This document shows positions 54,854-62,985 of a DNA stretch of 64,000 nucleotides, piece by piece. The DNA comes from Apilactobacillus apinorum. Its GTDB lineage: Bacteria; Bacillota; Bacilli; Lactobacillales; Lactobacillaceae. Position numbers and translations under genes: made by a program. The stretch's first letter is position 1; the number at the start of each line of letters is the position of its first letter. Location of the stretch: the NCBI RefSeq assembly GCF_001281175.1, contig NZ_KQ440395.1, positions 563,312-627,311 of the forward strand, given 5' to 3'. The notes beneath the pieces are model-generated. The model saw nothing but the letters and a program-made list of their open reading frames with translations. It was not told the origin of the DNA and did no database searches.

Positions 54854-55273
54854 ATGAAAAAGACAGGACTATTTTTATTAGGATTAACCACTGGTGCAGC
54901 CGCTGCTGCATACTTCGCTTACCGTAAGATGGATGATGAAAAAACCAAAGAATTAGTAGACAAAACTGTTAAAACAGCTAACGATCTAAAGGATAGAGCA
55001 TTAGACTATGCATTCTATGCCTTAGATTCAGTTGATGATGTTAAGGAATCATTACAATACAAGACATCAGATGCTACATCAAAGATTAAAGATGCTGCTG
55101 GTAAAGTTAATGACAATGTTGTTAACAAAGCACAATACTATTATGATGAAGGTAGCACACAATTTCATAAAGCTGCCGATAGTTTAAGAAATCAAGTTCG
55201 TAAAGCTAACGATTCTGAAGATGACGTAGTTATTGAACCAGATTTCTTAAAACATTCAGATGAAGAAAAATAA
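54854..55273 (+). CDS. YtxH domain protein
   Basis: 139 residues: N-terminal membrane helix with small residues (GLFLLGLTTGAAAAAYF, about 5-21), the YtxH signature, then amphipathic helices rich in Lys, Asp and Ala. The ATG at 54854 has AGAAGGAG upstream; a GTG three codons earlier overlaps the site. Stress-linked in Bacillus; function unknown. Terminator follows. Confidence 0.85.
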   Translation: MKKTGLFLLGLTTGAAAAAYFAYRKMDDEKTKELVDKTVKTANDLKDRALDYAFYALDSVDDVKESLQYKTSDATSKIKDAAGKVNDNVVNKAQYYYDEGSTQFHKAADSLRNQVRKANDSEDDVVIEPDFLKHSDEEK

Positions 55274-55284
55274 ATAGAAATTAA

Positions 55285-55313
55285 AGAAGCCTAGATTTTA
55301 TCTAGGCTTTTTT
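55285..55313 (+). terminator. Terminator of the ytxGH pair
   Basis: AAGCCTAGAT / ATCTAGGCTT hairpin with T run. Confidence 0.9.
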
Positions 55314-55335
55314 ATTGCTTTATAAGTTAGTAGTC

Positions 55336-55364
55336 TTGTTAATTTCTCATATTTCTGATATATT
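55336..55364 (+). promoter_or_regulatory. ccpA promoter
   Basis: TTGTTA (55336-55341), 17-base spacer, and TATATT preceded by TGA (extended -10, 55356-55364). Confidence 0.65.
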
Positions 55365-55375
55365 TGTAAACATAT

Positions 55376-55389
55376 TGAAAGCGCTATGA
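55376..55389 (+). promoter_or_regulatory. cre site upstream of ccpA
   Basis: TGAAAGCGCTATGA fits the catabolite response element TGNAANCGNWNNCA with one mismatch. It lies just downstream of the predicted transcription start, where CcpA binding would block its own gene. Confidence 0.65.
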
Positions 55390-55425
55390 AAACATATTCG
55401 GCGAGCTTAAAGAGGAGTTTGAGGG

Positions 55426-56427
55426 ATGGACAAGCAAAATGTGACAATTTATGATGTTGCAAGAGAAGCTGGTGTTTCCATGGCTACGGTTTCCAGAGTT
55501 TTGAACGGTAACAGTAACGTAAGACAAACCACTAAAGAAAAGGTTTTGCAGGTTATAGATAATCTGGACTATCGCCCTAATGCTGTAGCAAGGGGACTTG
55601 CAAGCAAGAAAACTACAACAGTAGGTGTAATTATTCCAGATGTTACGGATGGTTACTTTTCTTCTTTAGCTAGGGGAATTGATGATATTGCGACAATGTA
55701 CAATTACAATATTATTTTAGCCAATTCGGATGACAATCCGGGAAAAGAAGCATCGGTTCTTAATACATTATTAGGAAAACAAGTTGATGGAATCATTTTT
55801 ATGGGTAATGAAATCGACGATCACTTAAGAGATGAATTTAAGAGATCTGACTGCCCAATTGTTTTAGCTGGTTCAGTTGATATTAATAATTCAGTTCCTA
55901 GTGTCAACATTGATTATGTTGATGCTGTAATGAATGAAACTAACAGATTGATACAACACGGTAATCAAAAAATTGCTTTTGTATCAGGACCACTAAAACA
56001 AGCAATTAATAAGGACTATCGTCTAAAAGGATATAAGAAAGCGCTAAATAGTAATAACATTTCATTTAGTGATGATTTAGTTTTTGAAACTACTAGTACT
56101 TATGAAGATGGCTATAATTTAGCTGATGAAGTAATCAAAAAGAATATTACCGCAGCGGTTGTTACTAATGATGAATTAGCAGCTGGTCTATTGAACGCTA
56201 TGACTGATAGAGGAGTAGTCGTTCCTGATGATTTTGAGATTTTTACTAGCAATAATACAAAATTAGCTAAGATGTTGAGACCACAATTGTCATCCATAAC
56301 ACAACCACTATATGATATTGGTGCCGTTGCTATGAGACTACTAACTAAGATCATGAATCAGGAAAAAATTGATGATAAGTATGTAGTCTTAGGATATGAA
56401 ATTGAAGAAAGACAATCTACTAAATAG
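55426..56427 (+). CDS. ccpA: Catabolite control protein A
   Basis: LacI/GalR-type master regulator of carbon catabolite control. 333 residues: HTH TIYDVAREAGVSMATVSRVLNGN (6-28), hinge helix NAVARGLASKKT (about 50-62), and a periplasmic-binding-like core. The conserved ccpA features, ANSDDNPGKE and the C-terminal ISSITQPLYDIGAVAMRLLTK, are visible. RBS AGAGGAG. HPr-Ser46-P is the expected co-effector. Position after ytxGH is conserved. ackA further down is a typical CcpA target, but I see no cre in front of it. Confidence 0.95.
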   Translation: MDKQNVTIYDVAREAGVSMATVSRVLNGNSNVRQTTKEKVLQVIDNLDYRPNAVARGLASKKTTTVGVIIPDVTDGYFSSLARGIDDIATMYNYNIILANSDDNPGKEASVLNTLLGKQVDGIIFMGNEIDDHLRDEFKRSDCPIVLAGSVDINNSVPSVNIDYVDAVMNETNRLIQHGNQKIAFVSGPLKQAINKDYRLKGYKKALNSNNISFSDDLVFETTSTYEDGYNLADEVIKKNITAAVVTNDELAAGLLNAMTDRGVVVPDDFEIFTSNNTKLAKMLRPQLSSITQPLYDIGAVAMRLLTKIMNQEKIDDKYVVLGYEIEERQSTK

Positions 56428-56441
56428 CCATGGTTGTAAAC

Positions 56442-56470
56442 TTGATTAATTATATCCTGATTGATATAAT
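56442..56470 (+). promoter_or_regulatory. yebC promoter
   Basis: TTGATT (56442-56447), 17-base spacer, TATAAT (56465-56470), with TGA before the -10 (extended). Confidence 0.8.
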
Positions 56471-56526
56471 TGATATGTTTGTAAACTAAAAGAAAACAAT
56501 AGATATTCGAGAGGAGTGCTGTGATT

Positions 56527-57261
56527 ATGTCAGGACATTCAAAATGGCATAACATTCAAGGACGTAAGGGTGCCCAAGATAAGAAACGTGGTAAGATTTT
56601 CCAAAAATTATCTCGTGATTTATACCAAGCTGCAAAAGCTGGTGGCCCAGAACCAGATGGTAACCCACAATTACGTCTTGTGATTGATAAAGCCCATGCT
56701 GCCAACATGCCTAAAGATAACATTCAACGTGCTATTGATAAGGCTTCTGGTCAAGGTGGAGCAAACTACGAAGAAATTACTTACGAAGGATATGGACCTG
56801 CTGGTACAGCAATCATGGTTTCTTGTTTAACTGATAACAAAAACCGTACTGCTGCTGCCGTTCGTTCAGCATTCAGTCACCATGGTGGTTCTCTAGGTTC
56901 AAACGGTTCAGTTTCATACATGTTTGATCGTAAAGGATACATCGTTATCTTACGTGACGGTTTAGACGTTGACGAAGATAGTATGCTAATGGATGTTTTA
57001 GATGCTGGTGGAGAAGATATGAGAGCTGATGAAGATCAATTTGAAATCTTTACTCAACCATCTGACTTAACTTCTGTAAGAGATGCACTTCAAGATAAAT
57101 ATGATTTAGATACTGCTGAAGTTACAATGTTCCCTCAAAACAAGACTGCTGTACCAAGTGATAAAGTATCACAATACACTGGCTTAATTGATGAACTTGA
57201 TGAAAACGATGACGTTCAAGACGTCTACGAAGCAGCTGAATTACCAGAATCTGCTGAATAA
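56527..57261 (+). CDS. YebC/PmpR family translation/transcription factor
   Basis: 244 residues starting [25 protein letters not shown], the family hallmark. Three-domain alpha/beta protein; members were described as DNA-binding regulators, and YebC-type proteins have since been linked to relief of ribosome stalling at proline runs. The ATG at 56527 is favoured over a GTG two codons earlier by the position of AGGAG. Immediately upstream of comG, from which it is separated by two hairpins. Confidence 0.93.
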   Translation: MSGHSKWHNIQGRKGAQDKKRGKIFQKLSRDLYQAAKAGGPEPDGNPQLRLVIDKAHAANMPKDNIQRAIDKASGQGGANYEEITYEGYGPAGTAIMVSCLTDNKNRTAAAVRSAFSHHGGSLGSNGSVSYMFDRKGYIVILRDGLDVDEDSMLMDVLDAGGEDMRADEDQFEIFTQPSDLTSVRDALQDKYDLDTAEVTMFPQNKTAVPSDKVSQYTGLIDELDENDDVQDVYEAAELPESAE

Positions 57262-57269
57262 TTATTAAA

Positions 57270-57297
57270 GATGCACATTTTATGTGCATTTTTTTTA
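57270..57297 (+). terminator. Terminator of yebC
   Basis: AATGCACAT... as GATGCACATTTTATGTGCATT hairpin with eight or more Ts; ends eleven bases before the next inverted repeat. Confidence 0.88.
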
Positions 57298-57308
57298 TAA
57301 AAAAATTT

Positions 57309-57347
57309 AAACCTCCATTCTACGAATATATGAATGGAGGTTTTTTT
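57309..57347 (+). promoter_or_regulatory. Terminator-like, RBS-masking hairpin before comGA
   Basis: Perfect 12-bp inverted repeat AAACCTCCATTC (57309-57320) / GAATGGAGGTTT (57332-57343), 11-base loop, T run to 57347, then the comGA ATG at 57348. The GGAGG in the 3' arm (57336-57340) is the comGA ribosome site, and CCTCC in the 5' arm pairs with it. It may act as a second terminator and as a translation block for read-through RNA. Confidence 0.8.
57321..57328 (+). promoter_or_regulatory. cin-box (competence sigma -10) of comG
   Basis: TACGAATA, identical to the ComX/SigX cin-box of streptococci and compatible with the SigH-type -10 of Lactobacillus sakei com genes. It is exactly the first eight loop bases of the hairpin, 19 bases before the comGA ATG. 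Expected start near 57335, leaving the RBS but not the 5' arm in the RNA. Confidence 0.65.
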
Positions 57348-58196
57348 ATGGACATACAATTATATTTTAAGAAGTTAATATCTACTTCATGTGATAAAAG
57401 AATTGAAGACATTTATATACTACCTGAGGATAATCAATATGTTTTAAAAGCCAAAAGCGGGTATGGAATTATATTCCAGGAATTTTTAAAAATAGATACG
57501 GCATTAAAGCTAATTAATTATTGTAAGTATGTTAGTGGGATGAGTATAAGTGAGAAAAGAAGACCTCAAGTTGGTTCTATTGGTGCTCACTCAGATTTCT
57601 TTTTAAGAATTTCCACAGTTGGAAACTTTAAGAATGAAGATACAATGGTAATTAGGATTATTTATGCACTTGATAATAATAAAATCATTTATAGTAATGA
57701 CGCCATTTTGAATCAAATTGTAGAAAATACTAATGATTCTGGATTGATAATTTTTGCTGGAAAAACGGGATCTGGAAAAACCACTTCTGTTTATAAGATT
57801 GCTGATAAAATAGCGAAAAACAAGATGATTATGAGTATTGAAGATCCAGTGGAGATTAGACATAAATCATTTCTGCAATTACAAGTTAATGAAGTCGCTG
57901 GGATGGGATATGATGAATTGATTAAAGTAGGGTTAAGACATCGACCGGACGTGTTTATAATTGGAGAGATTAGAGATTATAAAACTGCCAATGCAGCAAT
58001 TAGAGCTGCTTTATCAGGTCATTTAGTACTAACTACAATTCATGCCAGAAATTCTGATGGTGTTATAGATAGGTTAACTCAATTAGGATGTGAATATTCT
58101 GACGTTAAGAGCAGTTTGAACACGATTATATATCAGCGTATGTTGCTAAACGATGATGGGGATTTGATGGCTGATTTAGAAATCATTAATAATTAA
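57348..58196 (+). CDS. comGA: Competence pilus assembly ATPase ComGA
   Basis: Secretion ATPase (GspE/PilB type) powering the transformation pseudopilus, 282 residues. Walker A GKTGSGKTT at 138-146, Asp box/Walker B MSIEDPVEI near 163, FIIGEIRD, and the His motif LVLTTIHARN. The ATG at 57348 has GGAGG seven bases upstream; the frame runs back to 57282 but this part lies in the two hairpins and is not credible as coding. Shorter at the N-terminus than Bacillus ComGA (about 356), normal for lactobacilli. First gene of an intact comG operon. Confidence 0.95.
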   Translation: MDIQLYFKKLISTSCDKRIEDIYILPEDNQYVLKAKSGYGIIFQEFLKIDTALKLINYCKYVSGMSISEKRRPQVGSIGAHSDFFLRISTVGNFKNEDTMVIRIIYALDNNKIIYSNDAILNQIVENTNDSGLIIFAGKTGSGKTTSVYKIADKIAKNKMIMSIEDPVEIRHKSFLQLQVNEVAGMGYDELIKVGLRHRPDVFIIGEIRDYKTANAAIRAALSGHLVLTTIHARNSDGVIDRLTQLGCEYSDVKSSLNTIIYQRMLLNDDGDLMADLEIINN

Positions 58197-58221
58197 TATT
58201 GATAGGGATGGGCTTTTATAA

Positions 58222-59193
58222 ATGAAAAAACTAACTTTAAAAAGGCAGTATGTATTTTTCAAACTAATGAGTGATTTATTGAATTCTGGATACAACCTAA
58301 AACAATCAATTCTATTTATTAGAGAAATGGATAATGACGTAAACGCATATAACTATATTGAGGACCAATTAATAACAGGAAGAAGCTTTAGTGATAGTGT
58401 ATATGGATTAGTTAATGATGAATTCGTCAATCAAATTATGATAAGTGAACGGTATGGTAACTTGGCACAATGTTTGTCTGATCTTAGTAATTTTATTCAA
58501 CATAGAATACAAAATGAATCGAAAATTAAGGAGGTTTTATGTTATCCAATCATTTTAATAATGATGTTGGCATTTACGGTTTTTGCAATCAATGAATTGG
58601 TCTTACCACAATTAAATACAGTAAGTACTATTAATCAATATGATTTCAGTATGATCTATTGCTTTATTGCATTAGTCGTTCTGGTATTGGCAGGGATTAC
58701 ATATTTTTACAATAGATTGTCGTTATTAGAAAAAAGAAATTATATATGTAGAATTCCATTTATAGGCAATGTTTATAGAAGTTATATTGCATACTTCCTA
58801 TCGTTGCAATTAAGTATGTTATTGAGCAGTGGAATGGAATTAATTCAAATTGTACATGTATTAAAAACGTTTAAAAGAAACACTTTACTAAATGCTTTAG
58901 GAAATGAACTATCACGATTTGCGAATCTTGGAGATGAGGTTACCAAGTTGATTAATAAATATCGTTTTTTACCAATCGAATATAATAGCTTTTTTAGTAG
59001 TGGAAAAGAAGTTGATGATATTAAAGATGAATTAAATATATTTTCAAAAATCAAGTTTACTGAAATGAATAAGCAAGTTAATCGTTTAATAAATATGATT
59101 CAACCAATACTATTTTTGATTATTGGTATATGTATTATTGTGGCTTATCTACTAGTATTGGCACCAATATATTCTTCACTGAAAGGAATTTAG
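58222..59193 (+). CDS. comGB: Competence pilus platform protein ComGB
   Basis: Inner-membrane platform protein (GspF/PilC family), 323 residues with three transmembrane segments (about 107-127, 145-165 and 292-318) and two T2SSF repeats (residues 10-130 and 185-310; LSSGMELIQIVHVLK). 25 bases after comGA. RBS is weak (GGGATGGG region). Needed for pseudopilus assembly with ComGA. No frameshift is seen. Confidence 0.92.
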   Translation: MKKLTLKRQYVFFKLMSDLLNSGYNLKQSILFIREMDNDVNAYNYIEDQLITGRSFSDSVYGLVNDEFVNQIMISERYGNLAQCLSDLSNFIQHRIQNESKIKEVLCYPIILIMMLAFTVFAINELVLPQLNTVSTINQYDFSMIYCFIALVVLVLAGITYFYNRLSLLEKRNYICRIPFIGNVYRSYIAYFLSLQLSMLLSSGMELIQIVHVLKTFKRNTLLNALGNELSRFANLGDEVTKLINKYRFLPIEYNSFFSSGKEVDDIKDELNIFSKIKFTEMNKQVNRLINMIQPILFLIIGICIIVAYLLVLAPIYSSLKGI

Positions 59194-59196
59194 AAA

Positions 59197-59499
59197 TTGA
59201 AAAATAAGAAAGACGGATTCACATTAATAGAAATGACGGTGGTATTATTTATCATTTCGTTGCTAATTTTAATCATTGTTCCAAATATTTCTGGGCAGAA
59301 GAAGCATGCCAATAAGATCCATATCCATGCAATGAGCACTATGATTCAAGGTCAAGTAGATGCTTTGTCTGACGAAACAAATAATAAAAATATTGACTTC
59401 ACAGATCTTATTAGTGAGGGTTACTTAACTGATAAGCAAGTGAAACAAGCTGAATCGGATGGAATTAAAATTGAAAATAATAAAGTTATTGAAGATTAA
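59197..59499 (+). CDS. comGC: Major competence pseudopilin ComGC
   Basis: Main pilin of the DNA-uptake pilus, 100 residues. Prepilin motif KKDGFTLIEMTVVLFIISLLILIIVP: cleavage after Gly7 and Glu5 of the mature protein are both present, followed by the hydrophobic N-terminal helix. TTG start at 59197 with GAAAGGA upstream. Needs a ComC-type prepilin peptidase, not in this window. Overlaps comGD by 11 bases if the latter starts at TTG 59489. Confidence 0.93.
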   Translation: MKNKKDGFTLIEMTVVLFIISLLILIIVPNISGQKKHANKIHIHAMSTMIQGQVDALSDETNNKNIDFTDLISEGYLTDKQVKQAESDGIKIENNKVIED

Positions 59500-59914
59500 T
59501 AGGATAGGTTTTTCTACTTTCGAAATGATTGTAGTGCTGTTAATGACTACGGTATTTTTCTCAACTACTTTATTTATGTTTAACACATTAAGATATAACC
59601 ATTCCCAAAACGACAAGATATTTTGGGATCTATTTAAATCAAATTGGGAAGCAACTGTAGAATCTTCAAAAGCTAATCATATTGATAGTGTTATTTACAT
59701 CTCACATAACCATGTAATTTTTGAAAATAAAGCTAAAAAAAGTGAAGTAACAGTTCCAAACAACATAGTCACACCTGATGAATTTGTTATTCAAATAAAA
59801 AGAAATGGGTATATTTCACCTAAGACATATTATTGGTTTATCAGGAATAAAAATAAGAAATATGTTCAAAAAATACAAATGGGATGGGGAGTTTATAGAC
59901 TGTATGAAAAATAG
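59489..59914 (+). CDS. comGD: Minor competence pseudopilin ComGD
   Basis: Minor pseudopilin, 141 residues from a TTG at 59489, which gives the short leader KINRIG before FSTFEMIVVLLMTTVFF. The mature Glu5 is present. An ATG at 59459 is also in frame and would give a 17-residue leader; neither has a clear RBS, and I prefer the TTG because it repeats the 11-base overlap seen at the two other comG junctions. Downstream half has no recognisable motif. Confidence 0.83.
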   Translation: MKINRIGFSTFEMIVVLLMTTVFFSTTLFMFNTLRYNHSQNDKIFWDLFKSNWEATVESSKANHIDSVIYISHNHVIFENKAKKSEVTVPNNIVTPDEFVIQIKRNGYISPKTYYWFIRNKNKKYVQKIQMGWGVYRLYEK

Positions 59915-60089
59915 AAAACATGGATTTTTGATGATAGATGCGATGATTGCATTATTAATAATTTCAACAAGTATTATTATCTTCTCCGATTTCAATAAAA
60001 CAATGAATAAGAACTTAGAAATAAGAAAAAAAACATTGATCAAAAAAAGGATGAACTATGAACAACAAAAGGGCCTTTACGATGATTGA
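59904..60089 (+). CDS. comGE: Minor competence pseudopilin ComGE
   Basis: 61 residues from the ATG at 59904, inside the end of comGD (11-base overlap, ATGAAAAATAG). Prepilin-like N-terminus NRKHGFLMIDAMIALLIISTSIIIF with Asp where the usual Glu5 stands. Short compared with Bacillus ComGE (about 115), but similar to lactobacillus versions by my recollection. The longer frame upstream (to 59805) lies in comGD and lacks a prepilin leader at its start. Confidence 0.82.
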   Translation: MKNRKHGFLMIDAMIALLIISTSIIIFSDFNKTMNKNLEIRKKTLIKKRMNYEQQKGLYDD

Positions 60090-60483
60090 GAGTGTAGTTA
60101 GTATATTTATATTATCTTTGATTGCGATATTGGTGATATTAATTCATCCGTTTATTGATAATGTACAAACAGATAGTAACGAAAATGTTATTGATTATCA
60201 GTTATTCTTAAAGGAAATAGAGTCAGATAAGTTTGGTTTTGTGTGGAAAGATGTCAGTAATAATGAAGTATCTCTTTACAGTCAAGTAAATAAAAAAGAA
60301 TACAAGTTAAAACAAAATAAACAATCATTGATTTTATCAGGTGAAAAAAATGGTTATTTACCTATGTTGGATAAAATAAAAACCGTATTTTTTTCAAAAA
60401 GTGGTCATCACTTTAAAATTAGTATTACATTTTTGAATGGTGAACAATATACGAATGTGAGTGTGTTAAAAAATGACAAGTAA
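60058..60483 (+). CDS. comGF: Minor competence pseudopilin ComGF
   Basis: 141 residues: NNKRAFTMIESVVSIFILSLIAILVIL, a prepilin-type start (Ala in place of Gly at -1) with Glu5 present, followed by a ComGF-like soluble domain. The ATG at 60058 overlaps comGE by 32 bases. Part of the minor pilin complex thought to prime the pilus. Confidence 0.85.
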   Translation: MNNKRAFTMIESVVSIFILSLIAILVILIHPFIDNVQTDSNENVIDYQLFLKEIESDKFGFVWKDVSNNEVSLYSQVNKKEYKLKQNKQSLILSGEKNGYLPMLDKIKTVFFSKSGHHFKISITFLNGEQYTNVSVLKNDK

Positions 60484-60616
60484 GAACGGTTCAGCAACGA
60501 TGGTTGCAATATTTATTGCACTGATAATATCATCAATCGTATTAGTTAAATATGAAAAATATAATACTGAAATTCAAACGATTAATAAAATTATAAAAAG
60601 TTATCCAAATACCTAA
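60473..60616 (+). CDS. comGG: ComGG-like small pseudopilin
   Basis: 47-residue product beginning MTSKNGSATMVAIFIALIIS, overlapping comGF by 11 bases. One N-terminal hydrophobic helix (about 9-25) after NGS, resembling a pilin leader without Glu5, as in ComGG of Bacillus. It is much shorter than Bacillus ComGG (about 124), ending IKSYPNT. Position as the seventh gene is the main support. It could be a truncated but functional remnant. Confidence 0.65.
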   Translation: MTSKNGSATMVAIFIALIISSIVLVKYEKYNTEIQTINKIIKSYPNT

Positions 60617-60644
60617 TTTATATTAAAGTAATTAGTGGTTTATC

Positions 60645-60674
60645 TTGAATTTTATGATAAAAATCTGGTAATAT
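60645..60674 (+). promoter_or_regulatory. Promoter of ytxK-ackA
   Basis: TTGAAT (60645-60650), 18-base spacer, and TAATAT (60669-60674) preceded by TGG (extended -10). It makes ackA independent of comG expression. Confidence 0.6.
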
Positions 60675-60716
60675 GAAAGTTGTTATTAAGTGATAATACT
60701 TTTAGGGGAGTTGAGT

Positions 60717-61751
60717 GTGCTGACTGAGAGAGATACAGAAACTCTGTTTAAAGTTTTAAATTCTTCTACTGAACTTCTGAAAGATAAGTTAGGGATATCT
60801 TACCTAGATGCTTTCATCGAAACTGGTGATAACCTAATTAATAATGGTGAAGTACATGTTGAAGAAGGGATGCCAGATAGTGACACTGTTTCTAAATTAG
60901 AGAAAATTTATAGCGAAATAGATTATCATAAGCTTGATGCTGAAACAGTTAGAAAAGCTGTTCAGATTTGCATGATAAAAGCTACTAAAGAAGATGCTAT
61001 TCAAGCTAACCATCAAATTACCCCAGACACAATTGCTTCAATTATGGGATATTTAGTAATTAGACTTGTGAAAGATGACAAGAAATTACAAATATTAGAT
61101 GTTTCTGTTGGGATGGGAAATCTATTATCTACAGTTGTTAATCAACTAAAAGATGCTATTAAGGAAGTTGATATACATACAGTTGGAATTGATAATGATG
61201 ACTCAATGCTAGCCGTGGCAAGTATTAATTCTCAAATGCAACAAGATAGTGATAATACTGAATTAATTTATCAAGATTCCGTTGCAAACATCCTAGTAGA
61301 CGATGCAGATTTAGTTATTTCAGATTTACCGATTGGATATTATCCAATTGATGAAAATACTACTAATTACAAAACTAGATCTTCTGAAGGGCATTCATTT
61401 GCTCATCATCTATTGATTGAACAAGGGATGAATCATATTAAGCCCGGTGGATTTGGAGTATTTTTAGTGCCAAGTAATCTATTTGATACTACTGAATCAA
61501 AAGGACTTTTAAAATGGATTCAAGATAATGCCTACTTACAAGCATTATTAAATCTACCAAAAGAAATCTTTAACAATGAAAATGCTCAAAAGGCCATCCT
61601 AATTTTACAAAAGCATGGTGATAATGCTCATCAAGTTGAAAAAATTATGATTGGTGAATTTCCATCCTTCAAACAACCTTCAGCTTTCCAAAAGTTTTTA
61701 GCTGAGATTGTAGAATGGGAAGAAAAAGATTTATTAACAAAAAAAGGTTAG
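60717..61751 (+). CDS. Class I SAM-dependent methyltransferase YtxK (N6-adenine type)
   Basis: 344 residues: an N-terminal helical part, then the SAM motif ILDVSVGMGNLLSTVV near 131 and the catalytic loop SDLPIGYYP, a variant of NPPY/DPPY of N6-adenine methylases. The GTG at 60717 is chosen because AGGGGAG lies seven bases upstream. ytxK lies between comG and ackA in many Firmicutes; the target, probably DNA or RNA adenine, is unknown, and no restriction partner is nearby. Confidence 0.9.
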   Translation: MLTERDTETLFKVLNSSTELLKDKLGISYLDAFIETGDNLINNGEVHVEEGMPDSDTVSKLEKIYSEIDYHKLDAETVRKAVQICMIKATKEDAIQANHQITPDTIASIMGYLVIRLVKDDKKLQILDVSVGMGNLLSTVVNQLKDAIKEVDIHTVGIDNDDSMLAVASINSQMQQDSDNTELIYQDSVANILVDDADLVISDLPIGYYPIDENTTNYKTRSSEGHSFAHHLLIEQGMNHIKPGGFGVFLVPSNLFDTTESKGLLKWIQDNAYLQALLNLPKEIFNNENAQKAILILQKHGDNAHQVEKIMIGEFPSFKQPSAFQKFLAEIVEWEEKDLLTKKG

Positions 61752-61761
61752 GAGAACTATT

Positions 61762-62949
61762 ATGGGAAAATCAATTGCAATTAACGCAGGAAGTTCCACA
61801 TTAAAATTTAAATTATTTGAAATGCCATCGGAAAAGCTAATTTCAAGCGGTGCTATTGACAGAATCGGTCTATCAAACTCTGATGTTGAAATTAAATATG
61901 GTGATGGTGAAAAGTTCCAAAAAACTATGGACGTTAATAATCACGAAGAAGCTATCAAACTTGTATTAGACAAGCTTCTAAGCTTAAGTATTATTGAAAA
62001 CTATGATGAAATTACAGGTGTTGGTCACCGTGTAGTTGCTGGTGGAGAATACTTTACTGACTCAGTAATTATTGATGATGATGTTTTAAGTAAGTTAGAA
62101 GAACTTTCAGAACTTGCTCCATTACATGAACCAGCTAACATTCTAGGAATCAAAGCATTTAAGAAGGTATTACCTGATGTAATTAGTGTTGCTGTCTTTG
62201 ATACTTCTTTCCATACTTCAATGCCTGAAGAAAACTACATGTATGCTTTACCATATAAGTACTACACTGAACACAAAGCAAGAAAATATGGTGCCCATGG
62301 TACCAGTTATAGATATGTTTCTGGTCGTGCTGCTGCAATGATGGGCAAACCACTAGAAGATTTAAAACTTGTTATCATGCATTTAGGTGCTGGAGCATCA
62401 ATTTGTGCCGTAGATCATGGTAAGTCATTGGATACTTCAATGGGCTTCACTCCTTTAACAGGAATTATGATGGCTACTAGATCAGGGGACGTTGATCCTT
62501 CACTATTAGCTTACATCATGGAAAAAGAAGGAATTACTGATATTAATGAAATGATTAATATCTTAAACAAGCAATCAGGTTTAGTTGGTGTATCTGAAGT
62601 TTCAGCTGATATGAGAGATTTAGAAGCTGTTAAAGCTGATAACCACCAAGCTGAATTAGCACGTAATATGTACATGAACAGAATTGTTAAATATGTTGGT
62701 CAATACGTTGCTGAAATGAATGGTGTTGATGGAATCGTATTTACAGCCGGTGTTGGTGAAAATGATATTGGTATCAGAGAAGAAATCGCTGAAAAACTAA
62801 GTTACTTTGGTGTTAAGGTTGATTCAGAAAAGAACCACATTCGCGCTGTTGAACGAGACATTAGTGCTGATGACGCAAAAATCAAAACTTTATTAATTCC
62901 AACTAACGAAGAATTAATGATTGTTAAGGATATTGAACGTCTAAAATAA
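61762..62949 (+). CDS. ackA: Acetate kinase
   Basis: Converts acetyl phosphate and ADP to acetate and ATP, 395 residues. ASKHA fold motifs: AINAGSSTLKFKLF at the N-terminus, GHRVVAGGEYF, FDTSFHTSMP, RKYGAHGTSYRYV (catalytic His region) and GVGENDIGIRE. RBS AGGAGAA. In lactobacilli it yields ATP from phosphoketolase acetyl phosphate. Ten bases after ytxK; terminator follows. Confidence 0.97.
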   Translation: MGKSIAINAGSSTLKFKLFEMPSEKLISSGAIDRIGLSNSDVEIKYGDGEKFQKTMDVNNHEEAIKLVLDKLLSLSIIENYDEITGVGHRVVAGGEYFTDSVIIDDDVLSKLEELSELAPLHEPANILGIKAFKKVLPDVISVAVFDTSFHTSMPEENYMYALPYKYYTEHKARKYGAHGTSYRYVSGRAAAMMGKPLEDLKLVIMHLGAGASICAVDHGKSLDTSMGFTPLTGIMMATRSGDVDPSLLAYIMEKEGITDINEMINILNKQSGLVGVSEVSADMRDLEAVKADNHQAELARNMYMNRIVKYVGQYVAEMNGVDGIVFTAGVGENDIGIREEIAEKLSYFGVKVDSEKNHIRAVERDISADDAKIKTLLIPTNEELMIVKDIERLK

Positions 62950-62951
62950 TA

Positions 62952-62985
62952 TAAGGAGGGTGCTATTAATGGCATCCTCTTTTAT
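62952..62985 (+). terminator. Terminator of ackA
   Basis: GGAGGGTGC / GGCATCCTCT imperfect stem (one G-T) with T-rich tail. The 170 bases from here to the permease contain a short palindrome TTGATACATCAA (63039-63050) but no promoter I trust. Confidence 0.7.

Noticed and set aside
57282-57347. Longer comGA frame beginning at 57282
   Set aside because: This part runs through the yebC terminator tail and the second hairpin and has no RBS; the GGAGG at 57336-57340 points to the ATG at 57348.
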